DNA of 64,000 nt. Origin: Stenogyne calaminthoides (taxonomy: Eukaryota > Streptophyta > Magnoliopsida > Lamiales > Lamiaceae). The notes under the pieces were generated by a model. The model worked only from the letters and a program-made list of their open reading frames with translations. It was not told the origin of the DNA and did not search any database. The stretch spans positions 6,978,478-7,042,477 of the forward strand of contig JBBCBC010000030.1 in assembly GCA_037126765.1 (NCBI GenBank). Reading direction: 5' to 3'. This document shows positions 12,060 through 23,319 of the stretch, one piece after another. The position numbers were made by a program, and so were the translations under genes. Position 1 is the first letter of the stretch, and every line of letters begins with the position of its first letter.

Positions 12060-15000
12060 TTATCAGAGATGATCACTCACAGTATGGGTAAAATAATGTG
12101 CAACTATCTTTGAATCGACATTAAGGATTGTCGAGGACAAGTTCGCACAATTTGGGGTGACAAAGGATCCTAATCAATGGAAGTAGAGGAAATTTCAAGA
12201 AAGCGGGACTTGAGAAATATTAGGCCGCTTTCACCGCAATCCAGTTGATGCATTATGAAGCCCTCGAATTCGTAAGGAATTTAAGGGTGGATACAGATGC
12301 TCGAGAGAAGAAGAACTTTCGACAAATAACGGAGAAGAGATCGACCGACGAATGAGGATATAACTCGTGCATTCACCTACCAAAAGGACGAATCTCGCTT
12401 TGCTCACTACTGAGGAGAATCAAGATGAGCCGATCGAAACGAAGCTCATCAGAGAGGGCCGACAAACATCATATGTCGCTTTGTCGCTAATGCTCAAGAG
12501 GAAATACCGATTGTTGTTTGATATTTTGTCAAAAATAATTATGGGTATTTCATTCAAGCCCCAAATGCTCTTACATCACCAACTGTACAATAACATGGTG
12601 CAATAATTGATGCCAAGAACATCAATCGGGCATGGGTTCCTAAAGGCCATTCTACTCCAAGAACATGATAAATTTGGAGTTGATGAAATGGAGGTGCGGT
12701 CTATCTCAAGAAGAGGATCAACAATCTCAACAAGGTTGCGCTTATCCTACAAGACAAAATGCCAAATGCCGATGGGGAAATGAATGGATCAAGCCTTACA
12801 AGGCATTCCTTCCACCACTTTAGCCATATTTGGGCCACAGACGACGATGATATGCGCCAACTCCCCCAAAGACTAAGAAGGAAAAAAAAGGAAGAACTTC
12901 GCCTACACCGTAAGCCCCGAAAGAAAAAAAGAAATCGTGAAGGTCCAGAAAATAGCCAAGAAGCGCGGCAAGCCTCCATGACTCTGGATGCTAGAAGATG
13001 AGTCGATGAAGAAAGAGCGCCAGATCACCGTTGCACCACAAAAAATCGTGTGAAAAAATCGACAGTGCAAGCCAAGTCGAGAGAGTCGGCTATTCGAGGA
13101 AGAAGAAGACGATTTAACGATCTCCTTTCCTCCAACCGAGCCGATTCACCACTCAGATTAATGGTCACGAAAGCATGTCTCCTACTTTTCCACCGCCCGC
13201 GAACACCGAACTACATCACCATGAACACTTAAACTACAACAACATGAACGAAACCTTACTGTTGTGGAACCAAAGAATCGCCTCCACACGCAGTAACCTC
13301 TGCAGTCGAGCCTATCGAGACAACTTCCACCTACTCAAGCACCACGAACCTCCACATCTCATCAACGAAATGGGATGCATAATTCTCGAAGTCTAGATCA
13401 TCAAATACCATCACGGGGGAAAATAGTCTAATGCAAATCGAAGCGAGAAATTGATGAGATGATCCGTAATCGCCCATCCCGCTATTAGAGAACAAATTAT
13501 GGAGATCCTCTGGAGAGATCTCTATTAAAAAACTTCTTCGCATTTTATAATGATTATTGAGCAAATGGGCGGTCTTGATGAGTTTGCGATTTTGATTTCG
13601 ATATGAGGAAATCGCTAAAGTAGGATCACCGGTGCTGATAACTCTTGAATCTATCAAAGCTCGATCCATGCGAAGTTCGGGGTTGATCGAACAAGGCGAA
13701 CCGGAGATCGCCAAGAAGCTCCCGGGCAGATGCTACAATGAAGGATACAGAGAGCCGATGATAGTGGAACTGTGCCGCAGCTTCATGACCAACCACCGGA
13801 GGCACAAACAATCGAGACCGATCAAGTGGACGCAAAACATTCCAACATCACATATAATCACTGATCAACTTCGTGGAGATCGATCATGTTTCAAAGATCT
13901 CCGAAGAAGAAGAAATTGAGGGAGTAATTAGCCGATCGTAGGCAGATTGCCTCAAAGAAATAATGATCAAAGCGGAATTGACTATTTCCCAGATTGTAGC
14001 CGATCAAAGATCGGTTCTCCCAAACTGTGACCACCGATTCCGCCGATCTTATAAAATCCGTGGATGACAAGCCGATTCAAAGTGGATCAACAACAAGTTT
14101 TTTTTTCGATGCTCACCGAAAAGCTCGATTTGTGTAAGACAAACTCGACAAACCGATCTTTACATTTTCTTCGCCATCGAATCAGCAAAACCGAAATGAT
14201 CTCGAAGGTTCAACTTCTAACCGGTTCCAGCTTATCCGCTCAAGGTCGATCTCAACAGGCAATATCGGTCTTTTGGTTCCCTAACTTCCCACTCACGCTT
14301 TTTTGATCAAACCAAAAAGGGGAAGGACGGAGCGAGAAACCAACCGACATGATCGTAACAAATGTAAGACCTAATTCGTGATAGCTTGAAACCTATGGAC
14401 AAAGACTAGACCATACGGATCTCTTTGCTAACGAAGACTAAAAAGATGGAAAAGTCAAAGGCAAGAAAGGTAGTAATGAAAAAGCCGACATCACAAAAGG
14501 TAGCTCTCCGCGTGTCCGGAAATCACAACTGCATACCCACTCACACAACCCGGGTATCGCATTACCACTCGAAACAACTCAGACAAACCACTCGGACTAA
14601 AATAGTCACAAGAAGACAAATGCATAGCCGATACAGCCGATAAGGAACTGGCCGAGAAACGGCCCAAAGAAAGAAGTTGTCAAGAGGCCCAAAAAAGTCA
14701 AGAAGAAAGCAGGCGTAAAAATCGACAGAGGCGTAAAATCAAGAAAAAATTCAGACGAGAGCGAAGAAAGGAAAGGCCGGAAAATCTGCATTCGTAACCT
14801 CACCGCCAAAGAAGAGTTGATGAGATCATTCAAAAAAACCGGCCGACATGCTAAGAGGTTTGAGGAATGGAACAAGAGATCAAGTGAATGGCTTCGGATG
14901 CTTTTGTCCTTAATCTTGTTCCATTTTAGAAGAATCTCCGGATGATGAATTCCTCATTTGGTTAGAAAAATAAATATCCAAATTTTTCAAGTATATTGAA

Positions 15001-15240
15001 AATGAGGCCAAACTTATCAATGTAAAAATATCTCGCCAAGAGTATGATCTGTTGGATTACTCGAAGAAGACAGATGGCTCATTTGACAGACTGGCATTTC
15101 AGAGATTCTACTTTGACATCCTGAGCAAAAACGATATAATCGATCCTCAAGCAGACCAATGATGTCAAATGGAAACTATATCGGATCTTCAACGCACCTC
15201 AAGATCAAAAGAGAGATGCCGAAGGATACAAGCCTCAAAG
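12060..15240 (+). pseudogene. F1 3' accessory (env-like position) region
   Basis: About 3.2 kb between pol remnants and the polypurine tract. Translation in patches gives LRVDTDARE and TNEDITRAF (about 12280-12375), IIDAKNINRAWVPKGHS (about 12604-12655), then strongly basic runs (RRKKKEELRLHRKPRKKKR near 12880, another Lys/Arg-rich run near 14650-14800). A patch ISRQEYDLLDYSKKTDGSFD follows near 15030-15090. Sirevirus elements carry an extra ORF of unclear role here, sometimes called env-like. I see no signal peptide or convincing membrane segment, so an envelope function is not supported. Frames are heavily interrupted. Confidence 0.5.
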
Positions 15241-15439
15241 AGTGAAGAATCGAAGACTTCTCGGGATCATTTATTTTTAAATTCAAACTTTTCTGATGTA
15301 ACATGTAATCGACATATCTAATGAGAAAAGTTTATTTTCTGATCCTAAGACAAAATCTCATTGTCTTCTGATTATGTGCTCTTTACTGTTCTATATTTAT
15401 CAACTGTGTTTGGTTTCTCAGGTGTTTTGGTTTTTTATC

Positions 15440-15452
15440 AAAAAAAGGAAAT
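15440..15452 (+). other. F1 polypurine tract
   Basis: aaaaaaaggaaat immediately precedes the TG of the 3' LTR (15453). It primes plus-strand synthesis in LTR elements. Confidence 0.85.
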
Positions 15453-17003
15453 TGTTGGGAAATTTATAGTTTTGATAAAAGTTCGTAAACACATGTAATA
15501 GGACGACCAAAGGACTGTTATTCGATCGATGTTTATATTACCGTTTATAGAATACCGATTGATAATTACCGTATAGAATAACCGATGTAATAGATAGGTC
15601 ACATATTGGGAACCTCAATATGTATAAGTCGATCCGAAAATCCAAAGAACGGTGATATCCGATGGTGCCGAATCGCTAGAGAAGAACGTAGAAGATCGAT
15701 CGATCCGATCTAGTCGATATCTCACCAAGTCATAAAGCTCAAACTCGAGAATACTTGAAGATCGGATGACTTTCCGTAAGATCAAACCGGAAGACCTACA
15801 TCACCGAAGTCCGCTAGTTGAAGCTAAGTCAACGGGCACCGTAATTCCAATCAAAGATCGATCGATTCGACGATCAAAGTCGACTCCACCAGTGAAAAAC
15901 TGATGTTTCACCTAATCATACGCCTATGATCCGAACAAGAAGAATGTCAACCTTAGTTGGAAGAACAAACATTAAAAAGAAAGGCGTCTGTTAACCAATA
16001 AGAACAAGACACGTATGATCGGAGCCGACAATTGCGGATTTGATGTCGCTCTCTCTAACGGCTATAAAATACAAGTTCACGCTTTCGCCATGCCGTTCTC
16101 AAGACGCCACATCAATCCTCCGAACTCACCTAATATAGCCTGAAATTCAAATTGCTCTCCAACGGCTCTTTGATTTCAAGGTCTACAAATATGGGATCAC
16201 ACTTCAAAGTGAAACACGGAAACACCGAACAATCAAGAAGCTCAAGCAATTATCGATTTCCGCACGAAGAACACGATCAAGAAGATTATTTTATTAAGTG
16301 TTCATCCCATAAGTTCTAAAGATAGAAATCTTTTCATCTACCGATGATAGGCTACCTTAAACACTAGAAAAGATTTCATAGTTGAACCAAAACAATCTTA
16401 TCCAAACCCAAGTTAGGTTAAGTTGTTTAGCAAGATTTCGCATAGGGTTTCTAGTTCGATTTACGGGATCGGTTGAGTGAGAACTCCTTAAATATCTCGA
16501 TTGTCTTTGTGTTGAACTAACACATAAAACTAAGTTCGCTTGGTTAAGTTGGTGCCCTCAGTGATAGGGGAAGAGTGGGACGTAGGATCGGTTTGTCCGA
16601 ACCACTATAAATCTTGTGTGCCTTTTACCGCTTTGATTAACTATCTACACAATTGCACACAACCTTTAAAGACATACATATTCTAAGTTGAGATTTACCT
16701 AGCACCAAGCTTCGATTCGATCAAGCTTGACACTTCACCAACCGTTAAAACACTAACTTTGGAATCGATTTATAAAAACTGGTTTTTCACGGGTAAAACT
16801 TAAGCTTCCAGACATATCGCTTAAATCGATAGTTATCAACTAATCGCCGCCCAGCGATTAGTAAGTTGGTCACCCAAAACCGATTCACTTTCAGACTGGA
16901 TCAAAGCTAACTCCGCCTCACTTTGATTAAGAAAAAAAGTTTTAAGTCTATTCACCCCTCCCCTCTAGACTTCTGCCCTCACTAAACCCGTTCGGGACCT
17001 ACA
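15453..17003 (+). repeat. F1 3' LTR
   Basis: 1551 bp, TG...CA, aligned end to end with 6589-8141. Differences are mostly small indels and CTG/CCGG or CAG changes, for example aaaaaccggtttt against aaaaactggtttt. The TATA-like box recurs at 16063-16069. Confidence 0.92.
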
Positions 17004-17008
17004 CATAT
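17004..17008 (+). repeat. Target-site duplication of F1 (right), CATAT
   Basis: Matches 6584-6588. Confidence 0.9.
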
Positions 17009-17943
17009 TATTGTGAAGTCGTAATGTGGGTTAAGATGGATAGTTCAATATTAATTTTATAGTGGAGTAAATTAATATTAATGGACTTGAATAATATTTT
17101 GGCTAAATATTAAAGCTTCATAGCCCATTGGAGGTCCAATCTTAATTCTCCTAAAGACCTCTCAAATAGCCCAAAATAAAGTCCAATTAACGAAAAAGGA
17201 TAAGAAAATATTTTGCCTAATATTTCTTAATTTTTTTCGAAAATTTGTAGGAAAAAGGAAGAAAAGATTCTCTTGATTTTCTTGTAGATATTTTGTGGAA
17301 AGAGATAAGTATTCTTGGAATACATAATTATCCCATAAATTCAAGAAGTCAAATCTTAATTCCTATTGCCTTGTTATTTCGAAAATTTAGGGAAAAGGGG
17401 AAGAGAGATTTTTATGGAAAAATTTAATTAAGGAGAAAAAAATATAGGAGATATATTCAAGATTTCTTGGAGACCAAGAAAAAAAATTTCTTCCTTATTT
17501 TTCTCCTAAAAAAATCGTCCTCCCCCCCCTTTGTCCTATATACAGGGGATGAATTCTTCATTCCCAAGTGCAATTCCATGTGTTGGAAATATTAGAAATC
17601 CACAAAGGTGGTGGCAAAATATTTTATTTTCTCTCTTGTTAAAATCGTTCGTGTGAATCCTCCCACCGGATTACGTTCGTGGACGTGGGATATATTTGAG
17701 AAGACACTTTGGGTAGATCCATCATCTCAACGGTTGTCTCTACAAGAGGTACGTAATCTCGTAACTCCTAGATTTCGCATGCTTATGATTTACGTGGATT
17801 ATGTGTACGCATGTTGTTTATTTGCTTATTAATTATTATATTGAATTGACTTATGATTAATTCATGTTTGTAATTAATTAATTAATTTAAATATGAATTT
17901 AAATTCACCTCGAATAGATCCGGGCACCCCTAATTTCCCAACA
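17009..17943 (+). mobile_element. Copia-B 3' LTR, second part
   Basis: Continues the LTR begun at 5809 and ends ...TTTCCCAACA at 17943, giving an uninterrupted LTR of about 1.7 kb once F1 is removed. A TATA-like box (TATATA, 17537-17542) followed by a short GA-containing leader resembles the LTR promoter. An open frame at 17608-17832 lies in the LTR and I see no gene in it. Confidence 0.75.
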
Positions 17944-18161
17944 TAAAGAAGACTAAAAAAATATTAAAGATCAATCCCAAGTCATTTTTTAATACTTTGT
18001 CCGCTTAAATTTGTGTCCACTTGTGATTCTTTGGAATTCTTGTAACTTATGAGTTGTAAAGATGAAACAATATTTTAATTACACTGTTTTAATAATTAAA
18101 TAAAATTAAAGTAAAGTTATAATTGAATATAAATTTTAAAAGAATGAAAATACTAAGATAA

Positions 18162-18402
18162 TACTCCCTCTGTCCCAAAGAAACGTGCACGTTTACTGTT
18201 TTCACGTGGTTTTGCGAGCGAGTTTTTTATTAGTATTTGAAATTATAAAATAGTTTTTAAAGATGCATGCAATAAATGAGAGATAGATATATAATATCCC
18301 TCTTTAAAAATCACTTTATCATTTGAAATATTAATAAACAACTCGCTCACAAAAACTCGATAATAAAGTAGGCGTGCACGCTTTTATGGGACGGAGGTAG
18401 TA
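18162..18402. mobile_element. Stowaway-type MITE
   Basis: Terminal inverted repeats of about 30 bp start TACTCCCTCTGTCCC on the left and TACTACCTCCGTCCC on the reverse of the right end, with TA at both edges. This CTCCCTCCGTCCC terminus is the hallmark of plant Stowaway elements, mobilised by mariner-like transposases. The 241-bp element has no coding capacity. Confidence 0.9.
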
Positions 18403-18469
18403 AATTTTTTAATTGAATGTATTAAGTAAATCATAAATTAAAACATTATAGATAATACTAAGATAAAAT

Positions 18470-19047
18470 GACTTCAGGTTGAGGAACATTTTTGGAAGGG
18501 TCCGAAAATGTTTCTCAACCCCAAGCAACTTTTCAATGCATTATAGATATAGAAATTTAAAATAAAAATAAAATAAAGGATCAAATTGAACAAAGTAAAA
18601 AGTGGTAGGGGTAAAAGGATCCAAAAATATTTCTCAACCCCATGCCACTTAATGTAGTATAGATATAAATATATAAATTTAAAATAAAATTAAAAAATAA
18701 AATAAATGACCTAATTGAACAAAGTAAAAAGTGACAGGGGTAAAAGGGTCTGAAAATATTTCTCAACTCCAAGCCACATTTTAATATAGTATAGATATAG
18801 AAATTAAAAAAAAAATAAAAAAATAAAGGATCAAATTGAACAAAGTAAAAAGTGGCAGGGGTAAAAGGGTCCAAAAATGTTTCTAAACCCCACACCACTT
18901 TTTAATATAGTATGGATATAGATATAGGAATTTAAAATAAAATTAAAATATAAAAAAAAGACCAAATTGAACAAAGTAAAAAGTGGCAGTAGTAAAAGGG
19001 TCCGAAAATATTTCTCAAACCCCAAGACACTTTTTAATATAGTATAT
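18470..19047. repeat. Array of a ~125-bp repeat, locus 1a (about 5 units)
   Basis: The unit contains aaattgaacaaagtaaaaag, then ggggtaaaagggtcc, aaaatatttctcaacccc and tttaatatagtatagatata. The word gtaaaag recurs at 18611, 18740, 18861 and 18992 (spacings 129, 121, 131). Minus-strand open frames here are only translations of the repeat. The same family occurs at 21372-22300 and 34570-34690. Confidence 0.85.
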
Positions 19048-19290
19048 GGGCCCGATTGATAGCCATGATGAAAATTTCTACAATATTAATGTCTAGACTA
19101 ATTTAATGAGATGAACTCCTACAAAACTGATTGGTAATCAACATTAAAAAGTGAATGTAAAATATTGTAAGTTGATTGGTAAAATTAGTGTTTTCATAAC
19201 CGAACCGGTGACCAAACTGGATTGAACACCGATTGATTTGGTTCAACCGAAGGGACCTACCGAATCCCAAGAAATCCAACCATTTAAATA

Positions 19291-19352
<62 letters not shown>

Positions 19353-21371
19353 ATATTCCACACGTTTATTAAAATTAATAAAATAAATTAAAGATTTAAC
19401 TTCTAACCTAAGTAATAAGAATATAAAGTATAATAAGTAGTAAGAACATATCATATTATTGTGGTGTGAATTATAAACTTGACAAAAGCAAACATATTTT
19501 TGTACCTTTTAGTTTTTATATTTAATTTTGTGTTTAATTTTTTGGGAATATAAATTAAAGATGGAGAAAAGAAACATAGAGAGTAGAGAAGTGGGAGGAC
19601 GAGAGAAAACAAATTAGAAAGGGTCAACAAACCAGCAACTTCTTAAACTTTTATTTTCCCAAGTACAACCTCTTTTCATTTTCTATAAAGTGGATTTCTC
19701 TTTCCAAGTTTGAATAGACAAAGGAAGCAGCGTGAAAGCTTCATATTTATAAGATCTTATCCACCATAAATAATAATTTATGTTATTTTGTTTTGTGCTA
19801 TTTCATTTCATTTCACAATTCCAACTTTACATTCTCTCTCGATCGTGGTTCATCTTCTTCACTATTTTTCTCTAAGTACGATGCTAATTTAAATCAATTT
19901 CCTGTATATCTCTATTGTAAAAAGCAACTATTCGAGAAGATTTTAGAAGAAATCATAATCGTTAGCGGACGCCGTCGATGTGAGTGGGCGCGCGGACGGC
20001 CACGCCGTGGAATAGACGCAAAGAGGAGTGGTTTCTCTGAAGCTAAGCATAATTTTTGTTCTGAGTTTTGAGCGAAAAGTGAAAAAGCTCCGGTCCTAGC
20101 GGTTCACCGATTACCCGGTTTAACCGATTTTTTTCGGTTTTCGACGGGTCTATTCGATCGAACCGTAAAAACGGTTATTTGGGGTTATCTGGACAAGTTG
20201 ATTGGCCGGTTCCCGGTTCAACCGGTTGAACCGGCCGGTCCGGTCCGGTCTTGACAACACTGGGTAAAATGTATTAAAAGTGATATAAAATATTAAAAAA
20301 TAATTAACATATGAAAAATACTAATTTACCCTTCTCCTTCGTACCCAATTTGCAATATTTCTTTCCATTTGTAATCAATGAAAATTTATGCGGCATATCC
20401 ATACCCAAATTTAACCTTCTCCTCACAAAATTAACCCAAATTTCTGCAGCATATTCATACCCAAATTTCTGCAGCATACCCAAAATTAACCCAAATATTC
20501 ATACCCAAAATTGCAATTTCATCAAATAACTTTCGATCAAGAGAAGCAAGAATAGACCAAATACCATTTTTCCTCATCACAATTCAATACAATCTATCAT
20601 CTAAATTTGCTCCACCATTATCATCAAAAGTGCAGTTATGAAACACCCAAATCTGGAGAAAGAAACTTCCGAGAGAAAGAAACAAAATTTAGAGAAAACC
20701 CACACCATGATTTCAATTCCAGAAGATAGAAACACCCAGATCTGGAGAAAGAAACACCCAACAAACTTTAGGATTTCAATTCAGCCCAACTTGAATGGGT
20801 AAAAAACGACGAAGCCCAAGTTGCAGAATTTCAAGCTTCAAAGATCCGCAATTTTACGACTTACCTTCGGTCACACTCTCACGAATTAGACGGCGGGGCG
20901 CGACGGTGGCGAAGCCTGCTACTATTGTTGTATCTCCACCGGAGTTTTAAAAGGAATACGTGGCAAGGGGGTAGTCGGAGAACGGCGGAGGACGGGAGGA
21001 GCTGGAGGCGGCGAACGGGAGGAGCTGAGGTCTCCAGAAGGGATGAGGCGGAGAATGTCGGAGGAGTTCGCCGGAAAAGAGGCGGCGAAGGTGTTGATGG
21101 GTGAAGAGTCTTCGTCAATTTGGTGGTGAATGAGCCTCCGTCAATTTGAGGGTAAAATTATAATAAATATTACTGTTCAACCTTGTTTAATTTAATTCCA
21201 TGCGGGAGGTGGTATTATTTTAATAAAGGGGAGCAGTGTTTGGGCACATAAGTAATAGCGGGTCGACTGATAACTACCGAATCGACATGTTAATTTTATG
21301 GGTTACCAATCAATTTTTTATTTTAGTAGAACACCCTTTTCAAGGGTTATAATGAACTACTAATCGGGCCC
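19048..21371. mobile_element. Harbinger-like TIR element (non-autonomous) inside the ~125-bp array
   Basis: Left end GGGCCCGATTGATAGCC and the inverted right end GGGCCCGATTAGTAGTT form terminal repeats; TAT flanks both sides. GGGCC-type termini with a 3-bp duplication fit PIF/Harbinger-like elements, though the duplication is usually TTA or TAA, so the superfamily is provisional. The element splits the ~125-bp array and itself carries a hAT-like insertion at 19186-20262. The remainder has short repeats of a 'cccaaatttctgcagcat' type (20405-20475) and a GC-rich patch at 20880-21110. I see no transposase. Confidence 0.65.
19186..20262. mobile_element. hAT-like non-autonomous element with 8-bp TSD GGTAAAAT
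   Basis: GGTAAAAT at 19178-19185 and 20263-20270 flanks a 1077-bp segment. Its termini are TAGTGTTTTCATAACCG and, inverted, CAGTGTTGTCAAGACCGG, followed by GGTTCAACCGG-rich subterminal repeats. An 8-bp duplication and CAGTG-like ends are typical of hAT. A (TA)n tract lies at about 19297-19349. An open frame at 19793-20071 (92 aa) has no recognisable domain. Confidence 0.85.
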
Positions 21372-21591
21372 TATATATAGAAATATTTTTTTTTTAATAT
21401 AGTATAAATATAGTATATATATATATAAATATTTCTCAACCACAAGCCATATTTTAATATAGTATATATATAGTAATTTAAAAAAAATTAAAAAATAAAA
21501 TAAAGGATCAAATTGGATAAAGTAAAAAGTGGCATGGATAACAGGGTCCGAAAATGTTTCTCAACCCTAAATCACTTTTTAATATAATATA

Positions 21592-21622
<31 letters not shown>

Positions 21623-22300
21623 ATATTTTTAATATAGTATAAATATAGATATAGATATAGAAATTTAAAATAAAATTAAAATATACAAAAAAATGACCAA
21701 ATTGAACAAAGTAAAAGTGGCAGGGGTAAAAGGGTCCAAAAATACTTCTCAACCCCAAACCACTTTTTAAGATTTTTAATATAGTATAGATATAGATATA
21801 GATATAGAAATTTAAAATAAAATTAAAAAATAAAATAAAGGACAAAATTGAACAAAGTAAAAAATGACAAGGGTAAAAGGGTTCAAAAATATTTCTCAAC
21901 CCCAAGCCACTTTTTAATATAATATATAAATAAAATAAAGTAAAAAGTGATAGGGGTAAAAGGGTTCGAAAATATTTCTCAACCCCAAACCACATTTTAA
22001 TATAGTATAGAAGTATAGATATAGAAGTATATATTTTTAATATAATATAGATATATATATAGATATAAAAATTTAAAATAAAATAAAATTAAAAAATAAA
22101 ATAAATGACCAAATTGAACAAAGTAAAAAGTGGCGGTGATAAAAGGGTTTGAAAATATTTCTCAACCTCAAACCACTATTTAATATAGTATAGATATAGA
22201 AATAAAATAAAGGATCAAATTGAACAAAGTAAAAAGTGATAGAGGTAAAAGAGTTCGAAAATGTTTCTACCCCAAGCCACATTTTAATATAAAATATAGA
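21372..22300. repeat. Array of the ~125-bp repeat, locus 1b (about 7-8 units)
   Basis: Same unit as 18470-19047, with shortened and rearranged copies and embedded (TA)n tracts (for example 21590-21630). It joins at about 22310 to a unique-looking tail (22345-22450) that reappears at 34715-34850, so the array and tail form one dispersed element. Confidence 0.8.
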
Positions 22301-22344
22301 TAATAAGCCGACTTCAACTCTCTATTTTTGTTCCAAAGTAGCCA

Positions 22345-22480
22345 TGCTTGTAAGGATATATGCAGATTATTTTGTGTCGAGTGCCTTCACTCTTTCGCTG
22401 CAATGAAGTCACTGATGGAATCCCTTTGTTTTTTTCTCTCACTATATCTCTATATATATAACAATTCACAACTCACAAGT
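22345..22480. repeat. Conserved tail of the ~125-bp repeat element (copy 1)
   Basis: catgcttgtaaggatatatg, then cagattattttgtgtcgag and tgccttcactctttcg match 34722-34780 almost base for base. In both places the block directly follows the ~125-bp array. No coding potential is evident. Confidence 0.75.
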
Positions 22481-22669
22481 GAGATTTGACTCATTCAATT
22501 GTTATCAAAGTATAGTCCATATGAAGTTTATATATAAATTATGGCTAAGTATGGTGTGAACAAGTTTCAAATTAAACCTAGTTAATGAATGCGATTTATA
22601 TTATTAAAAGTGTGACTTTTTTATCGTAGCGCCAGTAACTTTTTACTATAGGTATTCTTATAAAAGTGA

Positions 22670-22865
22670 AGGGTGTGACTTAAGTTGATTAAGAGACTGA
22701 TCAGAAAAAGATAATAGTTGAAGGGGGAACTTCAACTGATCAAATAGGATCAGAAGGAACCTGATCAGATATGTGGGACATTGTTGGGAAATACTAAGGA
22801 TTATGCTACAATCAGTAAGATCAACAGTAATCAAGCAAGCCAGATCAGAACATCGTGGTAACTGA
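22670..22865 (+). mobile_element. Second Copia-A-type 3' junction fragment (PPT plus LTR start)
   Basis: A decayed internal end leads to atgtgggacat and then TGTTGGGAAATACTAAGG at 22782, the same PPT-LTR junction as 2432-2460. Beyond about 22865 the similarity ends. It is a solo fragment of the same family. Confidence 0.65.
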
Positions 22866-23190
22866 CACTCAAAATCATCCACTGAATCTATTTTTCAAGT
22901 CAATTCAAGCATCCGGGTCATGGAAAATACACTAACCAAGGATAAAAGGGGGCATTTTTTGGTTCCCCATGATAACAATATTATTTTGTTGTGGAACTTT
23001 GCATCCCCACATAAAATCATCCACTGAATCCATTTTTAAGTCAATTCAACCATCCCGCAAAGGAAAAAAAAATTAGCGGGCAGGGTAAATATCGGGACAC
23101 GAAAGGGGCATTTTTTAGTTCCTTATGATAACGGTATTATTTTGCCGTGAAACTTTACATCCCCACACAAAATCATCTACTGAATCGAAA
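22866..23190 (+). repeat. Two-copy direct repeat (~165 bp)
   Basis: caaaatcatccactgaatc and the following block with ggcattttttggttcc, gataacaatattattttg and actttgcatccccacat appear twice, about 150-165 bp apart (22870-23030 and 23010-23190). Part of the unit is echoed again at 24400-24440 inside the neighbouring hAT-like element. Confidence 0.65.
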
Positions 23191-23319
23191 GATGGCGGCT
23201 AGGTAGATGCTATCAGAATTAATGGAAGAATAAACTTGGAATAACTAGATTAGAGATTAAATACTTACGCTAAATTCAAGTCTTTATGAAAGAATAGTGC
23301 CGTTGTGTTTACTATTTAG

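Larger units (their letters stand above)
6589..17003 (+). mobile_element. F1: 10.4-kb Sirevirus-like copia LTR retrotransposon
   Basis: A structurally complete LTR element: 5' LTR 6589-8141, primer-binding site 8144-8154, internal region, polypurine tract 15440-15452, 3' LTR 15453-17003, TSD CATAT on both sides. Coding order is gag, coiled-coil region, protease, GAG-pre-integrase and the beginning of integrase. A long Lys-rich region follows, of the kind found 3' of pol in the SIRE/Maximus (Sirevirus) lineage. I could find no reverse transcriptase or RNase H motifs, so it may depend on another element for replication. Reading frames are broken throughout, but many breaks fall at CAG/CTG sites and may be consensus errors. 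It sits inside the Copia-B LTR, so it is the younger of the two. Confidence 0.9.

Noticed and set aside
12701..12979. Minus-strand 92-aa Ser/Phe-rich frame
   Set aside because: Antisense of the Lys/Arg-rich accessory region of F1.
13331..13714. Minus-strand 127-aa frame in F1
   Set aside because: No recognisable domain; lies antisense to the accessory region and overlaps equally long frames on the plus strand.
18581..22282. Minus-strand open frames of 60-140 aa rich in Phe and Leu (RNIFGPFYPCHFLLCSI type)
   Set aside because: They are translations of the ~125-bp AT-rich repeat array; the periodic text follows the DNA repeat and there is no independent coding signal.
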